64,000 nt of DNA from Nocardioides furvisabuli (GTDB taxonomy: Bacteria; Actinomycetota; Actinomycetes; Propionibacteriales; Nocardioidaceae), in the NCBI RefSeq assembly GCF_021083185.1, contig NZ_JAIGQB010000011.1:60567-124566 (forward strand). Reading direction: 5' to 3'. The notes beneath the pieces were generated by a model. It was not told the DNA's origin. It saw only the letters and a list, made by a program, of their open reading frames with translations, and did not search any database. Position 1 is the stretch's first letter. Each line of letters starts with the position of its first letter. A program made the translations under genes and the position numbers. Shown piece by piece: positions 35,184 to 43,072 of this stretch.

Positions 35184-35210
35184 GCGTGCCCATCGAGAGT
35201 CGAACTCGCG
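35184..35210 (-). other. tRNA T-arm-like sequence next to the integrase end
   Basis: Read on the minus strand, GCGAGTTCGACTCTCG has a T-loop (TTCGACT) with a four-pair stem, preceded by GATC and followed by ATGGGC. This resembles a tRNA 3' end and sits just after the integrase stop, a usual place for an attachment site, but no full tRNA can be folded around it. Confidence 0.3.
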
Positions 35211-35237
35211 ATCTTTCGCCTAGTAGAGGATTCGGAT

Positions 35238-36485
35238 TCAAATTTCGTCTGCTGCCGCTTCGCTGGCGGTCCAGCCGCGCGATTCCGCACGTTTGCGCGC
35301 CAACTCGGCAAGCCGACTGGACGCGGCCTGCTGATAGCGCATGGCCGCTTGGTTGGTCGAGTGTCCGCCGAGTGCCATGAGTTCGGCGAGAGTGGCGCCG
35401 TGCCGGGCGGCTTCGGTCAGGGCTCCATGCCTGAGGTCATGGAAGCGGAGGTCCTCGCGGCCAGCGACGCGACGAGCTTCGTACCAGCCCCATCCCCTCG
35501 TCGATAGTTTGCCACGACGCTTCTTGGAGACCTTGCCGTAGAAGGCGCTGGGGGACAGGTGCTCAGTGTTGCGCCCGGGAAAGATCAACCCCTGAGGGCC
35601 AGGCGCGGCGTGATGCCTCGTGTGTTCCCGCACCGCCTCGATGATGTCTGGCGGGATCGGGACGTCGCGGATGCCAGCCTCGCTCTTGGGAGCCTTGGCG
35701 ATGACACCGGCGGACCTAGAGCGGACGACGCCGCGGCGGACCCGGATAACTCCTTGGGGAATGTCGATGTCCGAGCGGCGAAGCTCAGCCAATTCACCGA
35801 AGCGGAGCGCGCAGCCGTCGGCGAGCAGCACCATCAGCCTGTGACGTTCCGGCATGGCCGCCACGATGGCGGCTACTTCTTGGGCGGTGGCCGGGCGGAT
35901 GCGTCGCTTGGTTCCGGACGAGCCGCCGCCAGAGATGCCGCATGGGTTGAATGGGATCAGCGCGGCGCCGCTGTTCCTGGTTGGGTCGGCTGCGGTGCGC
36001 ATCATCGCGCGCAAGAGCGAGTAGGCGTGCGCCTGGTACGTAGGGGTGTCGGCGGCAGTGTCATACCACTCGGCGACCGCCTCAGGGGTGACATCCTTGA
36101 GCCCGACGTCGGCGAAGGTCGGCAGGATGAAGCGATCGAGCAGGTCCTGGTAATGGTCGCGAGTGCGCTCGGCGAGCGGGCGCCCCTTCACCTTCCGGCC
36201 CGCAAGCCAGCGCGGTGCGTAGTCGCCGACTGTCACCGGCGCGGCAAGCCTGCTTGCCCGTCGCGCCAACGGGGGAGTCCACGACCCCGCGGTGATCATG
36301 CGTCGCTCATCCACCAGCCACGCCTCTGCATCGTCCTTGGACTCGAAGGTGTGAGGCGCGTTGTAACGAAGCGGTTCTCCGACGGCCGTCTCGCGGCTAT
36401 CGGGGTCTGCGTAGCGAGCCCGATAGCGTCCGCTGGGCAGCTTCGTGATCTGTCCGAACTTACGTCGGTCGGAACTTTGCGCCAC
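35238..36485 (-). CDS. tyrosine-type site-specific integrase
   Basis: 415 aa. N-terminal arm-binding domain (LPSGRYRARYADPDS), core-binding domain (TRDHYQDLLDRFILPTF), catalytic domain with Arg in ALRFGELAELRRSDID, HDLRHGALTEAARHG (His-x-x-Arg), GHSTNQAAMRY with nucleophile Tyr near residue 385. All catalytic residues appear intact. GTG 36485 has GAGGGA 8 nt upstream. Faces away from the tRNA-like site 150 bp upstream, as in integrative elements and islands. Probably responsible for insertion of the region to its left. Confidence 0.92.
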   Translation of the reverse strand: MAQSSDRRKFGQITKLPSGRYRARYADPDSRETAVGEPLRYNAPHTFESKDDAEAWLVDERRMITAGSWTPPLARRASRLAAPVTVGDYAPRWLAGRKVKGRPLAERTRDHYQDLLDRFILPTFADVGLKDVTPEAVAEWYDTAADTPTYQAHAYSLLRAMMRTAADPTRNSGAALIPFNPCGISGGGSSGTKRRIRPATAQEVAAIVAAMPERHRLMVLLADGCALRFGELAELRRSDIDIPQGVIRVRRGVVRSRSAGVIAKAPKSEAGIRDVPIPPDIIEAVREHTRHHAAPGPQGLIFPGRNTEHLSPSAFYGKVSKKRRGKLSTRGWGWYEARRVAGREDLRFHDLRHGALTEAARHGATLAELMALGGHSTNQAAMRYQQAASSRLAELARKRAESRGWTASEAAADEI

Positions 36486-36502
36486 AGGCGTTCCCTCGAG
36501 TT

Positions 36503-36543
36503 CGTGTCCACTACGTGTCCACCAGAAGGGTATTCGTGTGCAC
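36503..36543. repeat. phased 9-bp repeats upstream of the integrase
   Basis: CGTGTCCAC at 36503-36511 and 36514-36522, and CGTGTGCAC at 36535-36543; starts are 11 and 21 bp apart, about one and two helical turns. Typical layout for integrase arm or excisionase sites, or an autoregulatory operator. Confidence 0.5.
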
Positions 36544-36637
36544 AGGAGTCCGCCAGCGACTGAGGCGGAAACGGGTAAACTTGCAGGTCAGCGCCCTAGA
36601 ATGCTGGTCAGAGCACATGTCGCAGAAGTGCGGGCGG

Positions 36638-36664
36638 ACTGGTTCGAACCCAGTATCGCCCACC
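36638..36664 (+). other. tRNA 3' end (probable tRNA-Val) - candidate att site
   Basis: ACTGG-TTCGAAC-CCAGT is a perfect 5-bp T-arm with canonical loop, followed by ATCGCCC, discriminator A and CC. This corresponds to the 3' end of actinobacterial tRNA-Val as I remember it. The matching 5' acceptor (GGGCGAT) and anticodon arm are missing upstream, so it is a displaced 3' fragment, as left at one end of an element integrated in a tRNA gene. A strong terminator follows at once. Confidence 0.6.
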
Positions 36665-36675
36665 CGAGCAAGCAA

Positions 36676-36720
36676 CAGCCCTTGGTCCTGCGTAGAAGCA
36701 GGTCCAGGGGCTGTTCTTCT
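36676..36720 (+). terminator. Rho-independent-like terminator after the tRNA fragment
   Basis: A 16-bp imperfect stem (36676-36691 with 36698-36713, two mismatched positions, one of them a G-T pair in RNA), 6-nt loop and TTCTTCT. Placed 11 nt after the tRNA 3' end, it is probably the original terminator of the interrupted tRNA gene. Confidence 0.65.
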
Positions 36721-36740
36721 CACTGCCCACATCGTCGCCG

Positions 36741-36772
36741 TGCAGCGGACTCAACCCAGGATCGCCCACCAT
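36741..36772 (+). repeat. degenerate second copy of the tRNA 3' end
   Basis: GCGGACT, then AACCCAG and ATCGCCCACC occur in the same order as at 36634-36664, with the GGTTCG part of the T-loop lost and one base changed. Possibly a scar of an earlier integration. From here to 37052 nothing else is recognised. Confidence 0.4.
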
Positions 36773-37052
36773 CGCGACACAGCTTGCTGCGCGGGAAGGT
36801 GCTGGTGGCCGCGTCGGACGGACGGACCGGTCGAGCGATCACCGGGAGGGCGATGGTCCGCGCCCGCACTCGGAGCGTGTGATGCGCTCTCGACCGCGGG
36901 AGGGCACCCTCGCCACGCGGTGGTGCCCCGGTCATCCCCGCTTGCAGGCGAAGGGACGGGGCACGAGCTCTGCTCACAACGCGGGAGCCGGTGGTCCGGC
37001 ACGAGGGACTGGACCGAGTTCGGACCGATGTCGATCACGATGGATCCCGGAC

Positions 37053-37214
37053 TCAGACTGCCGGCCCGGTCGCGACGTCGGCGCGGTGGCGCGGCACGTA
37101 CTCCGCCGGGCTGCTCGTGCCCATCGGCCCGACGGCCAGCTGTCGGCGGCGTTCCTGGCTGACGCGCCGCAGGGACCTCGGCTCGAGCCTGCTCGTCAGG
37201 GCGATCGTGGTCAT
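37053..37214 (-). CDS. small hypothetical protein (53 aa)
   Basis: Starts at ATG 37214 with GAGGAGACACC directly upstream, a strong ribosome site with good spacing. The product begins MTTIALTSRLEPRSLRRVSQ and is Arg-rich, without membrane segment. No family recognised. The 405 bp between it and the phosphatase gene contain only a weak minus-strand frame ending at 37279. Confidence 0.45.
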   Translation of the reverse strand: MTTIALTSRLEPRSLRRVSQERRRQLAVGPMGTSSPAEYVPRHRADVATGPAV

Positions 37215-37620
37215 GGTGTCTCCTCTGCGGTCAGGCGTCTGGTGTGGTGACGGGGCAACGAGCAGGGACGGCGGAGGGTCACACAGCCGGAGCGCCCGGT
37301 CTGGACCACCGGTGCACCTCCTCGTCGACGACCAGCTCGGCTGCTGCACGCGGCAGTGGCACCCCTCCACGGAGGGACAGGAGCCCGATGTCGGCGAGGC
37401 GGAGACGGGCGGGGCCGGTTCCGCGGCACAGGAGTCCTCGGCATCTCGGGACCAAGGACCCTGACCGGACGGCACCGCTGCGCCTAGCGTGAGTGGTGCG
37501 CGCAGGACAGTCGGGGGACCAGATGGCGCGCGACGGGTCCGGGTCGCCGTGCTCACGCAGATGCGTGCGGTCCCGACCCACGACCGGGGACCTTGCGACC
37601 GACGGCGGCGAGGCCCCCGG

Positions 37621-39762
37621 TCACCGCTGCCGCAGCCGTACGGCCAGCAACGCGACGTCGTCCTCGGGCGTGCCGTCGATCATGCCGTCGAGCAGCCGGT
37701 CGCACAGGTCCTCGACGTCGACGGCTTCGGGAGCGGTGGTGCGCACGAGGTGGATGAGCTCGTCGATGCCATCGTCGACGTCGCGCCCGCGTCGTTCGAC
37801 CAGGCCGTCGGTGTAGAGGATGAGCGTGGCGCCCGGCTCGACGAAGGCGACCTGCTCGGCGCGGCGCGTCGCGGGGTCGAGCCCGAGCAGCAGGTCGTTG
37901 TCGTCGACGTCGGCGAGACGCCTGACGTCACCGCTCGGCATGAGCAGCAGCGCGGGCGGGTGCCCCGCGTGCGCCCAGCGCAGCACCACCTCCTCGCCGG
38001 CGTCGGCACCGGCACGGGGGTGGCGCTCGAAGCGCGCGACCACCGCAGTGGCGGTGGTCTCCAACTGCAGGGACCGCATGACCGTGTCGACCCCCGACAG
38101 CACCGCCGCGGGTGCATAGCCGCTGTGCACGGCCAGCCCGCGGAGCAGGCCGCGCAGCTGTCCCATGGCGGCTGCAGCCTCCACGTCGTGCCCGACCACG
38201 TCGCCGACGACGACCACCACGTCGTGCCCGCCGGGGCCGCGACTCTGCTGGAGGAACGCGTCGTACCAGTCGCCGCCGATCCGCGCGACGTCTCCTGCCG
38301 GGGCGTAGCGCGTGACGATCTCGAGGTGCTCGGATCGGGGCGGGTCGGTGAGCATGCTGCGTTGGAGGGTCTCGGAGACCTCGCGCTGGGAGGCGTAGAG
38401 CCGTGCGTTGTCGAGGGCGAGGGCCGCGCGCGACCCGATGTCCTCGAGCAGCGACTGGTCGGCGGTCGAGAAGGCCCGTCGGCCACGGCCGCGGAAGAGG
38501 CTCACCACCGCGACGGTGCGACCGCGTGCACGCAGCGGCACGATCATCGCGCTCGACGGCGCCAGCTCGTGGAGCCGGTCACGGGCCGGTCCGGGCGAGA
38601 GCACCGACGCCACCTGGTCAGTGGCGTCCGAGGTGAGGAGGACTGACGCCATCTCGCGGACGGCGCGGGCCAGGAAGGACTCGTCGGCCAGGGCGCCTAG
38701 GCGCAGTGAGGCGTACTCGGTCAACGTCCCGGTCATCGTCTCGTCGGTGTGGGCCCAGGCGACGTCGCGCAGGCCCCGGCGCCAGTCGGGGGCCTGGGGG
38801 TCCTGCACCAGCGTCACCAGGCACCAGTCGCCGAGCTCGGGGACCAGCAGGGTCGCAAGCCGGCTGACGCCCTCGGTGGGGTCGAGGGTGTCGCCGAGGT
38901 CCTCGGAGACCGACGCCAGCAGCGCGAGGCGGTGCGCCGACCGGTCCAGCGCGTCCTGCGCGGCCCGACGCGCGGAGATGTCGTGGAAGTAGACGGCGAG
39001 GCCCTCGGGCGAGGGCCAGGCGCGGATCTCGTACCACCCGTCCAGCGGAGCGGGGTAGTGCGCCTCGAACGACACCGGCCCGCCGGTGGCGACGGCCTCT
39101 CGGTAGTGGGTCTCGAACGTGCTGCCCACCGCCGCCGGGAAGGCCTCCCAGATGTTCTCGCCCAGCAACCGGGCGCGGCCCTGGCCCAGCAGCCGCTCGG
39201 CCTCGGAGTTGACGTAGGTGAAGCGCCACTCGCGGTCGAGCTGGTAGAAGGCCGACGACATCGACTCCAGGACCCGTCCGACCCGGGCCTCGCCGTCGTG
39301 CACGTCGGTCGTGTCGTAGGCGGCGCCCACGAGGCGTACGGCCCGGCCCGTCCTGTCGTCCGGCAGGGCGCGGCCGCGCGCCTCGATCCACCGGAGGTCC
39401 CCGGTGGGCAGGACCACGCGGTACTCCGCGTCGTAGTCACCGCAGGTGGCGATCGCCCGCTCCAGGGCGTCGGTCACGCGCGGCAGGTCGTCGGGATGCA
39501 CGCACCGGTTGAAGGACTCGATGGTGCCGCCGAAGGACTCCTCGTCGAGCCCGAAGAGCTCGAGCAGCCGGCCGTCCCACCTCAGCCGGTCCTGGACCAG
39601 GTCCCACACGAAGGCGCCGACGCCGGCGGCGTCGACCGCCAGCCGCCACGCGATGCGGTCGCTCTCCGCGTCGAGCGTGGCGGACGTGCGGGGCGGCGGG
39701 ACACGTGGGACCGACTCGTCGCGCGCGTGCCCGCCCGCGCTCGTCGTACCGCTGTGGGACAC
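37621..39762 (-). CDS. PAS-PAS-GAF-SpoIIE (PP2C) phosphatase
   Basis: 713 aa from GTG 39762, chosen for GGAGG 8 nt upstream; GTG 39810 would add 16 residues but lacks a ribosome site. Order: PAS 1 about 40-150, PAS 2 about 160-275, GAF about 290-440, PP2C/SpoIIE about 470-710. Metal motifs GGDWYDAF, VGDVVGHD, AGHPPALL, YTDGLVE and EDDVALLAVR are intact. RsbU/RsbP-type enzymes of this build dephosphorylate anti-sigma antagonists in stress or light signalling. Adjacent to the pigment operon; a regulatory link is only inference. Confidence 0.9.
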   Translation of the reverse strand: MSHSGTTSAGGHARDESVPRVPPPRTSATLDAESDRIAWRLAVDAAGVGAFVWDLVQDRLRWDGRLLELFGLDEESFGGTIESFNRCVHPDDLPRVTDALERAIATCGDYDAEYRVVLPTGDLRWIEARGRALPDDRTGRAVRLVGAAYDTTDVHDGEARVGRVLESMSSAFYQLDREWRFTYVNSEAERLLGQGRARLLGENIWEAFPAAVGSTFETHYREAVATGGPVSFEAHYPAPLDGWYEIRAWPSPEGLAVYFHDISARRAAQDALDRSAHRLALLASVSEDLGDTLDPTEGVSRLATLLVPELGDWCLVTLVQDPQAPDWRRGLRDVAWAHTDETMTGTLTEYASLRLGALADESFLARAVREMASVLLTSDATDQVASVLSPGPARDRLHELAPSSAMIVPLRARGRTVAVVSLFRGRGRRAFSTADQSLLEDIGSRAALALDNARLYASQREVSETLQRSMLTDPPRSEHLEIVTRYAPAGDVARIGGDWYDAFLQQSRGPGGHDVVVVVGDVVGHDVEAAAAMGQLRGLLRGLAVHSGYAPAAVLSGVDTVMRSLQLETTATAVVARFERHPRAGADAGEEVVLRWAHAGHPPALLLMPSGDVRRLADVDDNDLLLGLDPATRRAEQVAFVEPGATLILYTDGLVERRGRDVDDGIDELIHLVRTTAPEAVDVEDLCDRLLDGMIDGTPEDDVALLAVRLRQR

Positions 39763-39852
39763 CGAGGCCACCTCCACGTCGGATCCGGGCAGCCCGCCGT
39801 CTCGAGGCACCGACTACAGGGTGGCACACCGGCGGGCACGGCCAGGGGCGTT

Positions 39853-40443
39853 TCAGTCGTGTTGTGGACGCGCTGCCGGCGGGAGGTCGTCCTCGGGGGC
39901 GCCGGGGGCCGTCAGCGGGTCCTCGGGGAGCTGCTGCACCTGCTCGCGGCACCACACGGAGACCGTGCGCTCGCCCGACAGCACCGCGGTGCGGAAGTCG
40001 TCCCAGCGCTCCCACGCCGTCTCGCCGACCTCGGTCGGGTCGGGGTCGACCGGACCCGGGGCGAGCGCGACGTAGACCGGGCACATCTCGTTCTCCACGA
40101 CCCCGTCCTGCTCGGCGCGGTAGCGGAACCGCGGCAGGACCAGGCGCAGGTCCGTCAGGTGAGTGCCCAGCTCCTGCTCCACCCGCCGGCGTACGGCGTC
40201 GGCGAGCGGCTCCCCGGGAGCGGGATGCCCGCAGCAGCTGTTGGTCCACACGCCGGGGAAGGTGCGCTTGTCGTCGGCACGACGGGTGAGGAGCACGTGG
40301 CCCGCACCGTCGAAGAGGTAGCACGAGAAGGCGAGGTGCAGCGGGGTGCCGGCGTGGTGGACGCCGAGCTTGTCAGCGGTGCCGACGGCGTGGCCCTCCT
40401 CGTCGAGGAGCACCACCTGCTCGGGGGCGGTGAGGTGGGTCAT
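39853..40443 (-). CDS. idi: isopentenyl-diphosphate delta-isomerase, type I
   Basis: 196 aa Nudix-fold enzyme. TNSCCGHPAPGE has catalytic Cys70, and ENEMCPVY has Glu117/Glu119, with exactly the 47/49-residue spacing of the E. coli enzyme (Cys67, Glu114, Glu116). ATG 40443 follows GGAAGG and overlaps the upstream gene stop. Converts IPP to DMAPP, supplying the starter for crtE. It is the last gene of the 15-gene minus-strand operon. Confidence 0.95.
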   Translation of the reverse strand: MTHLTAPEQVVLLDEEGHAVGTADKLGVHHAGTPLHLAFSCYLFDGAGHVLLTRRADDKRTFPGVWTNSCCGHPAPGEPLADAVRRRVEQELGTHLTDLRLVLPRFRYRAEQDGVVENEMCPVYVALAPGPVDPDPTEVGETAWERWDDFRTAVLSGERTVSVWCREQVQQLPEDPLTAPGAPEDDLPPAARPQHD

Positions 40444-41477
40444 GGGGTCCTTCCGACAGGTCGGGCGAGCTGGTTGACGGCGGTGGAGAACAGCCAGGGG
40501 GCGCGGGCGGCAGCGGGGACGAGGTGGCGGCGCACCGTCGGCTGCCCGGTGGCGCGCAGGAGCAGGTGGGTGAGCGCCTCGTGGCGCAGTCCGAGCCGGC
40601 GGGCGACGGACGCGTAGCGCCGGGGCCGTCCGGTGGCCAGGCACTCCACGGCGGCCCGGGCCTGGCCCAGTCCGAGCGCGAGTCCTTCGCCGGTCAGGGC
40701 GTCGACGTAGCCCGCGGCATCGCCCACCAGCAGGACCCGGCCGCGCACGCGTGAGCTGGCGCGCTGGCGCAGAGGTCCGGCGCCCATCACGGGCGTGCGC
40801 GGACCGGTGAGGCGCTGCTCGAGCACCGGGAAGTCGGCGAGCAGGTCCTCGAAGCGGGATCCGGCGTCGGCGAGCACGGCCACGCCGACCAGGTCGTCGT
40901 CGACGGGAGTCACGTAGGCCTCGGCCCGCCGCGACCAGTGCACCTCGACGTACGACGACCAGGGCGCCTGCCGGACGTGGCAGCGCAGCCCGAAGCGCCG
41001 CCGACCTGAGTGGGGGACCTCGAGACCCACCAGCCGGCGCACGGGGGAGTGCAGTCCGTCGGCCGCGACGAGGTAGCGCGCCCGGTGGCCCTCGACAACC
41101 AAGTGGTCGCCGCGGTCGTCGACGGTCCGGACCGGCGTGGGGTCGACCTCGATCCCGGCCGCTTCCACCCGCTCGGACAGCGCGGCATGGAGCACGGTGC
41201 GGCGTACGCCCCGACCGGGGCCCGACGCGAACTCGGCGCGGACGTCCTTGCCCACCCGGTCGTCGAGGTAGTGGATGCCGGTCAGGTCGCGACCGTGCGG
41301 GTGCACGCCCAGCTCCGCCAGCTCGGCCACGGCGCCGGGCATGAGGCCCTCGCCGCAGGCCTTGTCGACCGGTCCGCCGCGCGGCTCGTGCACCAGGACC
41401 GACAACCCGGCCCGGTGCGCGTGCAACGCCGTGGCGAGGCCGACGGGCCCGCCACCGGCGACGACGAGGTCATGCAC
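40440..41477 (-). CDS. FAD-dependent oxidoreductase (srsC-like/geranylgeranyl reductase superfamily)
   Basis: 345 aa. GGGPVGLATALHAHRAGL is the FAD-binding motif, AVDKACGEGLMPGA-type sequence follows (DKACGEGLMPGAV), and GRVLLVGDAAGYVDALTGEG is the second FAD motif. GTG 41477 has GGAGG 6 nt before and overlaps the methyltransferase end by 8 nt. In srs-type phenolic lipid operons the third gene is an FAD hydroxylase that converts the alkylresorcinol to a hydroquinone/quinone; this protein occupies that place. The KACGEG motif also fits reductases of isoprenoid chains. Confidence 0.82.
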   Translation of the reverse strand: MHDLVVAGGGPVGLATALHAHRAGLSVLVHEPRGGPVDKACGEGLMPGAVAELAELGVHPHGRDLTGIHYLDDRVGKDVRAEFASGPGRGVRRTVLHAALSERVEAAGIEVDPTPVRTVDDRGDHLVVEGHRARYLVAADGLHSPVRRLVGLEVPHSGRRRFGLRCHVRQAPWSSYVEVHWSRRAEAYVTPVDDDLVGVAVLADAGSRFEDLLADFPVLEQRLTGPRTPVMGAGPLRQRASSRVRGRVLLVGDAAGYVDALTGEGLALGLGQARAAVECLATGRPRRYASVARRLGLRHEALTHLLLRATGQPTVRRHLVPAAARAPWLFSTAVNQLARPVGRTP

Positions 41478-42012
41478 CGGCCGCCTCCGAGGTCCGGGGC
41501 AGGGTCGCCAGCGCGCGGTCCTCGACCCGGATCCGGACCGCGAGCAGGCCGGCGTTGAGGACGGTGAAGACCACGGCGGTGATCCAGGCGGCGTGCACGA
41601 GCGGCAGGGCGATGCCCTCGACCACGACCGCGACGTAGTTGGGATGGCGCACCAGCCGGTAGGGGCCACCCGTCACCGGCGGCAGGCCGGGAACGACGAT
41701 GACCCGGGTGTTCCAGCGACGCCCGAGGGTGCCGATGCACCACCAGCGCAGGGCCTGCGAGGCGACGACGAGGGCGAGCATCGACCACGCCAGGACGGAC
41801 GGGACGTCGGGGCGCCGGACCCACGCCTCGACGAGCGCGCCGACCAGCAGGCCGGTGTGCAGCACGACCATGAAGGGGAAGTGGCCCAGGCCGCTCTCGA
41901 CCCCGCCGCGCTCCTTGCTCCACGCGGCGTTGCGCACCGAAACCACCAGCTCGGCCACGCGCTCGACGCCGACGAGGGCGACCAGGACCGTGAAGGCCAG
42001 CAGCGTGGTCAC
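41470..42012 (-). CDS. isoprenylcysteine carboxyl methyltransferase-like (srsB-like)
   Basis: 180 aa membrane protein with four to five hydrophobic segments. VPGLPPVTGGPYRLVRHPNY is the ICMT/PEMT S-adenosylmethionine motif; RVEDRALATLP also conserved. GTG 42012 overlaps the PKS stop (GTGA). In srsABC operons this family methylates the polyketide phenol. Tight coupling with the type III PKS supports that role here. Confidence 0.85.
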   Translation of the reverse strand: MTTLLAFTVLVALVGVERVAELVVSVRNAAWSKERGGVESGLGHFPFMVVLHTGLLVGALVEAWVRRPDVPSVLAWSMLALVVASQALRWWCIGTLGRRWNTRVIVVPGLPPVTGGPYRLVRHPNYVAVVVEGIALPLVHAAWITAVVFTVLNAGLLAVRIRVEDRALATLPRTSEAAGA

Positions 42013-43067
42013 GACGTCGCCCTCAGCAGCACGAGCTCGGAGCAGAAGCCCGGACCCATGGCCAGCAGCACGCCGTGGGTGCCGGGTGCCGGTGGGCGTT
42101 CGCGCAGTGTGTCCTCCAGGACCTGCAGCACCGAGACCGAGGAGAGGTTGCCGACCTTGGCCAGCGACTCCCAGGTGAGCCGCACCGCCTCGCGGGGCAC
42201 CTCCAGCGCGGACTCGAGCGCCTCGATGACCTTCGGGCCGCCGGGGTGGCACACCCACCACCCGATGTCGGCGCGCGTGAGCCCGTGGGACTCGAGGAAC
42301 GCGTCGACGTCCTCGCGCAGGTAGCGCTCCACCAGGTGCGGGACCTCGGCGTCCAGGACGATCCGCAGGCCGCTGGCGGCGACGTCGAAGCCCATGGTGC
42401 GCTCGCTGTCGGGGTAGAGGCGGCTGCGGGAGTCGAGCACCTCGACGGGACCGCCCGGGCGGCCCTGGCTCCCGACGGCGACGACCGCGGCGGCGCCGTC
42501 GCCGAAGAGCCCGCTGGCCACGAGGTTGGGCACCGAGACGTCGTCGCGCTGGAGGGTGAGCGAGCACAGCTCGACGGCGACGAGCACGGCGGTGTGGCCG
42601 GGGTGGCCGAGCAGGTAGTCGTGCACCCGGGCGATGCCGGCGGCGCCCGCCACGCAGCCGAGCCCCACCAGGGGCATCCGGCGCACGTCCTCGCGCAGCC
42701 CCACCTGGGCGGCGATGCGGGCGTCGAGCGAGGGGACCGCCAGGCCCGTCACCGTCGCGGTCACGACGAGGTCGACGTCGGACGGCGTCAGGTCGGCGGC
42801 CTTGAGCGCATCGACGAGGGCGCGCGACCCCAGCTCGACGGCGTGCTCGATGAACTGGTCGTTGGCGTGGCCGAAGTCCTCGAGCCGGGCGTAGTCCTCC
42901 AGCGGCAGCACGGTGTGGCGTCGCTCTACGCCGGCGTTGCGGTGGAAGCGCCGCAGCAGCGCGTGGTCGAGGCTGCGCTGGGAGATCACCTGGGCGAAGG
43001 CCTCGGTGATCTCGGCCTGCGGATGGGAGTGCGCCGGCAGTGCACCTCGGACGGAGAGGATCCTCAT
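42009..43067 (-). CDS. type III polyketide synthase (alkylresorcinol/pyrone type)
   Basis: 352 aa, homodimeric chalcone-synthase fold. Catalytic triad Cys138 (VGLGCVAG), His274 (VCHPGGPKV) and Asn307 (KVGNLSS). GFDVAASGLRIVLDAEVP is typical of bacterial lipid-starting enzymes. It would extend a fatty acyl-CoA with malonyl-CoA to an alkylresorcinol, resorcylic acid or pyrone. First of the srsABC-like trio, 6 nt downstream of the flavoprotein gene. Mycobacterial relatives make polyketide quinones; product here unproven. Confidence 0.93.
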   Translation of the reverse strand: MRILSVRGALPAHSHPQAEITEAFAQVISQRSLDHALLRRFHRNAGVERRHTVLPLEDYARLEDFGHANDQFIEHAVELGSRALVDALKAADLTPSDVDLVVTATVTGLAVPSLDARIAAQVGLREDVRRMPLVGLGCVAGAAGIARVHDYLLGHPGHTAVLVAVELCSLTLQRDDVSVPNLVASGLFGDGAAAVVAVGSQGRPGGPVEVLDSRSRLYPDSERTMGFDVAASGLRIVLDAEVPHLVERYLREDVDAFLESHGLTRADIGWWVCHPGGPKVIEALESALEVPREAVRLTWESLAKVGNLSSVSVLQVLEDTLRERPPAPGTHGVLLAMGPGFCSELVLLRATS

Positions 43068-43072
43068 GTCAG

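Noticed and set aside
36602..36664. Complete tRNA gene
   Set aside because: A D-arm-like TGCTGGTCAGAGCA exists, but no acceptor 5' strand or proper anticodon arm pairs with the 3' end; kept only as a 3' fragment.
37279..37500. Minus-strand frame ending at 37279
   Set aside because: Last 40 codons look coding-like, but no start with a ribosome site and no family features.
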